From contig CAZVBS010000015.1 in assembly GCA_964625905.1 (NCBI GenBank), positions 1 to 14,071 of the forward strand: a stretch of DNA of 14,071 nucleotides, read 5' to 3'. Made by a program: the position numbers and the translations under genes. A model generated the notes under the pieces. The model ran no database searches. It saw only the letters and a program-made list of their open reading frames with translations, and had not been told where the DNA came from. Origin of the DNA: JABMNX01 sp964625905. GTDB lineage: Bacteria; Patescibacteriota; Minisyncoccia; Phycocordibacterales; JABMNX01. Within the stretch, counting starts at the first letter, position 1, and each line of letters opens with the position of its first letter. Shown here piece by piece: positions 12,864 to 14,071 of this stretch.

Positions 12864-12899
12864 TGTGGATAACTATTTTTAAAATATATTTTAAAAATA
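12864..12899. other. Perfect DnaA-box 9-mer beside a 26-bp A/T-only palindrome
   Basis: 12864-12872 is the exact complement of the DnaA-box consensus TTATCCACA. One base further on, 12874-12899 is a perfect 26-bp palindrome made only of A and T, and A/T-rich sequence continues to about 12965. A DnaA box next to an easily melted tract is what an origin or a DnaA-regulated site would show. Only one perfect box is seen and dnaA is not in the window, so an origin call is not justified. The palindrome could instead help end the murB transcript. Confidence 0.35.
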
Positions 12900-12966
12900 A
12901 ATTAAAAAGAATTTTTTAAAATTAAAAAACAAGAAAAAACAAGTTGGAGTAAATTTTTATAAAAAG

Positions 12967-13983
12967 TTACACAACAAACATAACCTCTCTTTCTATTTTG
13001 ATTCCTGTTTTTTCTTTTACATCTTTTTCAATCATCTTCGCAAACTTATCTATATCTTTTTGAGATGCATCACCTTTATTTATAATTATTAATGCTTGTT
13101 TTTTATACACAGATACTTGTTTGTATTTTTTTCTTTCCATCCTAACTTTTCTAAAATAAAGCCTAGCGGTACTTTCTCATATTCTCTATTTACTTTATAT
13201 GAAGGCACTTCCCCAAATAACCCTAGTAGTTCGGTGTATTTAGCATTTGTGGCTACTATATTTTTGAAAAACGAACCTGCTGTACCTACTCTATTCAAGT
13301 CTGGAAACTTGTTCTTTCTTATATTAATGATTGCTTCTCTGACTTGATATAACGACGGTGTTTTGTTTTCTTTAAAATATCTTGATACATCATTATATGA
13401 AGTATCTATATCGCTTTGTTTTTTTAATTTGAAACATACATTCGTAATAACATATTTACTTCCGTCTTTTGTTTTAAAAAAACTACCTCTATATGTGAAC
13501 TTACATTCTTTTCTTGTGAATCTTTTTGTTTCGCCTGTGTTTAAATTAATTGTATCTACATTTTTTATTAAATCTTTTACTTCCACTCCGTACGCTCCTA
13601 TGTTTTGAACAGGTCCTGCACCAACTGTTCCTGGTATTGCAGATAAATTCTCTAATCCATAAAAATTATGTTCAACACAATACGAAATAAATTCGTCGAG
13701 CACTTCCCCGCCACCTACTTCTATATCTACTGTACTATCTTTAATACCTCGACATCTTATTCCTTTTACATCTATCTTAATAATAAGACCCTTAAACCCA
13801 TTGTCAGAAAAAACTATATTCGATCCACCACCTAGTATAAAAACTTTTAGTTTATTTTCTTGTGCGTATATTATGGCGTCTTTTAACTCACTTATACTTT
13901 TTACACAAATAAAAAAATCGGCATTACCGCCGACACGAAACGTTGTAAATTTTTTAAGTGAGATATCCTCTACTTATTTTCAT
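12967..13983 (-). CDS. murB: UDP-N-acetylenolpyruvoylglucosamine reductase MurB, apparently frameshifted twice
   Basis: MurB reduces UDP-GlcNAc-enolpyruvate to UDP-MurNAc, a committed step of peptidoglycan synthesis. The frame reads KKFTTFRVGGNADFF, then VFILGGGSNIVFSD (FAD binding), IPGTVGAGPVQNIGAYG (about 116-132), and NRVGTAGSFFKN with the catalytic serine (about 237). The end is EREVMFVV, with the catalytic Glu near 333. No start codon lies in this frame before GTG 13703. Removing one A at 13971 joins it to ATG 13983, giving MKISEDISLKKFTTFR. Adding one A in the A7 run at 13126-13132 restores the C-terminal KKYKQVSVYKKQALIIINKGDA to TAA 12967. Corrected length is 338 residues, normal for MurB. 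AGGAA precedes the ATG. Sequencing error near a contig end or a pseudogene are both possible. Confidence 0.88.
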
Positions 13984-13993
13984 AAAAAGGTTC

Positions 13994-14071
13994 CTACATC
14001 TTAATCACTGGATTATCCCGATATATGGGGAGCGGGTGCGAGCTCCAAACAAAAATCTGATGTGAGTGCCG
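13994..14071 (-). CDS. Possible 3' end of the gene upstream of murB (partial)
   Basis: One minus-strand frame is open from the right edge and ends at TAG 13996-13994, 10 nt before the murB ATG, giving 25 residues that end in PLPIYRDNPVIKM. The operon-like spacing supports it. The other two frames also end nearby (TGA and TAA), and the stretch is too short to assign to a family. The segment is GC-richer than the flanking murB sequence. Confidence 0.3.
   Translation of the reverse strand, partial: RHSHQIFVWSSHPLPIYRDNPVIKM

Noticed and set aside
13994..14071. A tRNA gene in the GC-richer right end
   Set aside because: No acceptor/T-loop pattern such as GTTCRANNC with matching arms could be found; a short coding tail fits better, though weakly.
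1..14071. UGA recoding (genetic code 25)
   Set aside because: All main genes read through fully under the standard code and end in TAA or TAG; no gene needs UGA as glycine. The lack of TGA stops is compatible with low GC.

Overview
This window fits a low-GC bacterium of the Candidate Phyla Radiation (Patescibacteria), most likely a Parcubacteria-type lineage. The assignment rests on gene content: a surface protein with GIGT-S-P/LTGGTLTG-type repeats behind an excisionase-like HTH domain, a lysine/arginine-rich histone-H1-like protein, a SecA with lineage-type insertions and a non-zinc C-terminal tail, an Obg without a C-terminal extension, and short intergenic spaces. All convincing genes lie on the minus strand, so transcription runs from the right end to the left. 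Every complete gene ends in TAA or TAG and the long genes read through under the standard code, so there is no sign of UGA recoding of the Gracilibacteria/SR1 type. No tRNA, rRNA or CRISPR array was seen.

Right end, in transcription order. A short gene tail (13994-14071) precedes murB (12967-13983), which appears to carry two opposite one-base frameshifts. An AT-only 26-bp palindrome beside a perfect DnaA-box 9-mer follows, then a histone-H1-like gene (12459-12725), a terminator and a long hairpin. secA (9733-12288) comes next, ending 10 nt before a 25-bp palindrome. A small zinc-ribbon gene (9435-9680) follows, with its SD and start inside a hairpin.

The middle is a compact operon: a Nudix hydrolase with an interrupted Nudix box, an NADPH-dependent FMN reductase-like flavoprotein, a four-TM holin-IV/YvlD-like protein, a TVP38/DedA-like membrane protein, and obgE. 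Next is a REP-associated Y1 (HUH) transposase gene (5466-6131), bracketed by two identical 31-bp palindromes related to the one after secA. This looks like a complete REPtron-like unit with a dispersed third copy.

The left end has gatB (subunit of the Asp/Glu-tRNA amidotransferase), then two adjacent paralogous membrane proteins that put excisionase-like HTH domains on the cytoplasmic side of a transmembrane helix. The first (2606-3802) has two nearly identical HTH copies and a short exterior tail. The second (2239 running off position 1) has one HTH copy and a very long, repeat-rich, tail-fibre-like exterior. This pair of membrane-tethered HTH proteins, with candidate operator dyads and phased repeats between the genes, is the most unusual part of the window.

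At several transcription-unit starts an extended -10 (TGnTATAAT-like) or a perfect TATAAT sits only 6-9 nt before the ATG. This implies mostly leaderless mRNAs; murB and the zinc-ribbon gene instead show Shine-Dalgarno-like sequences.
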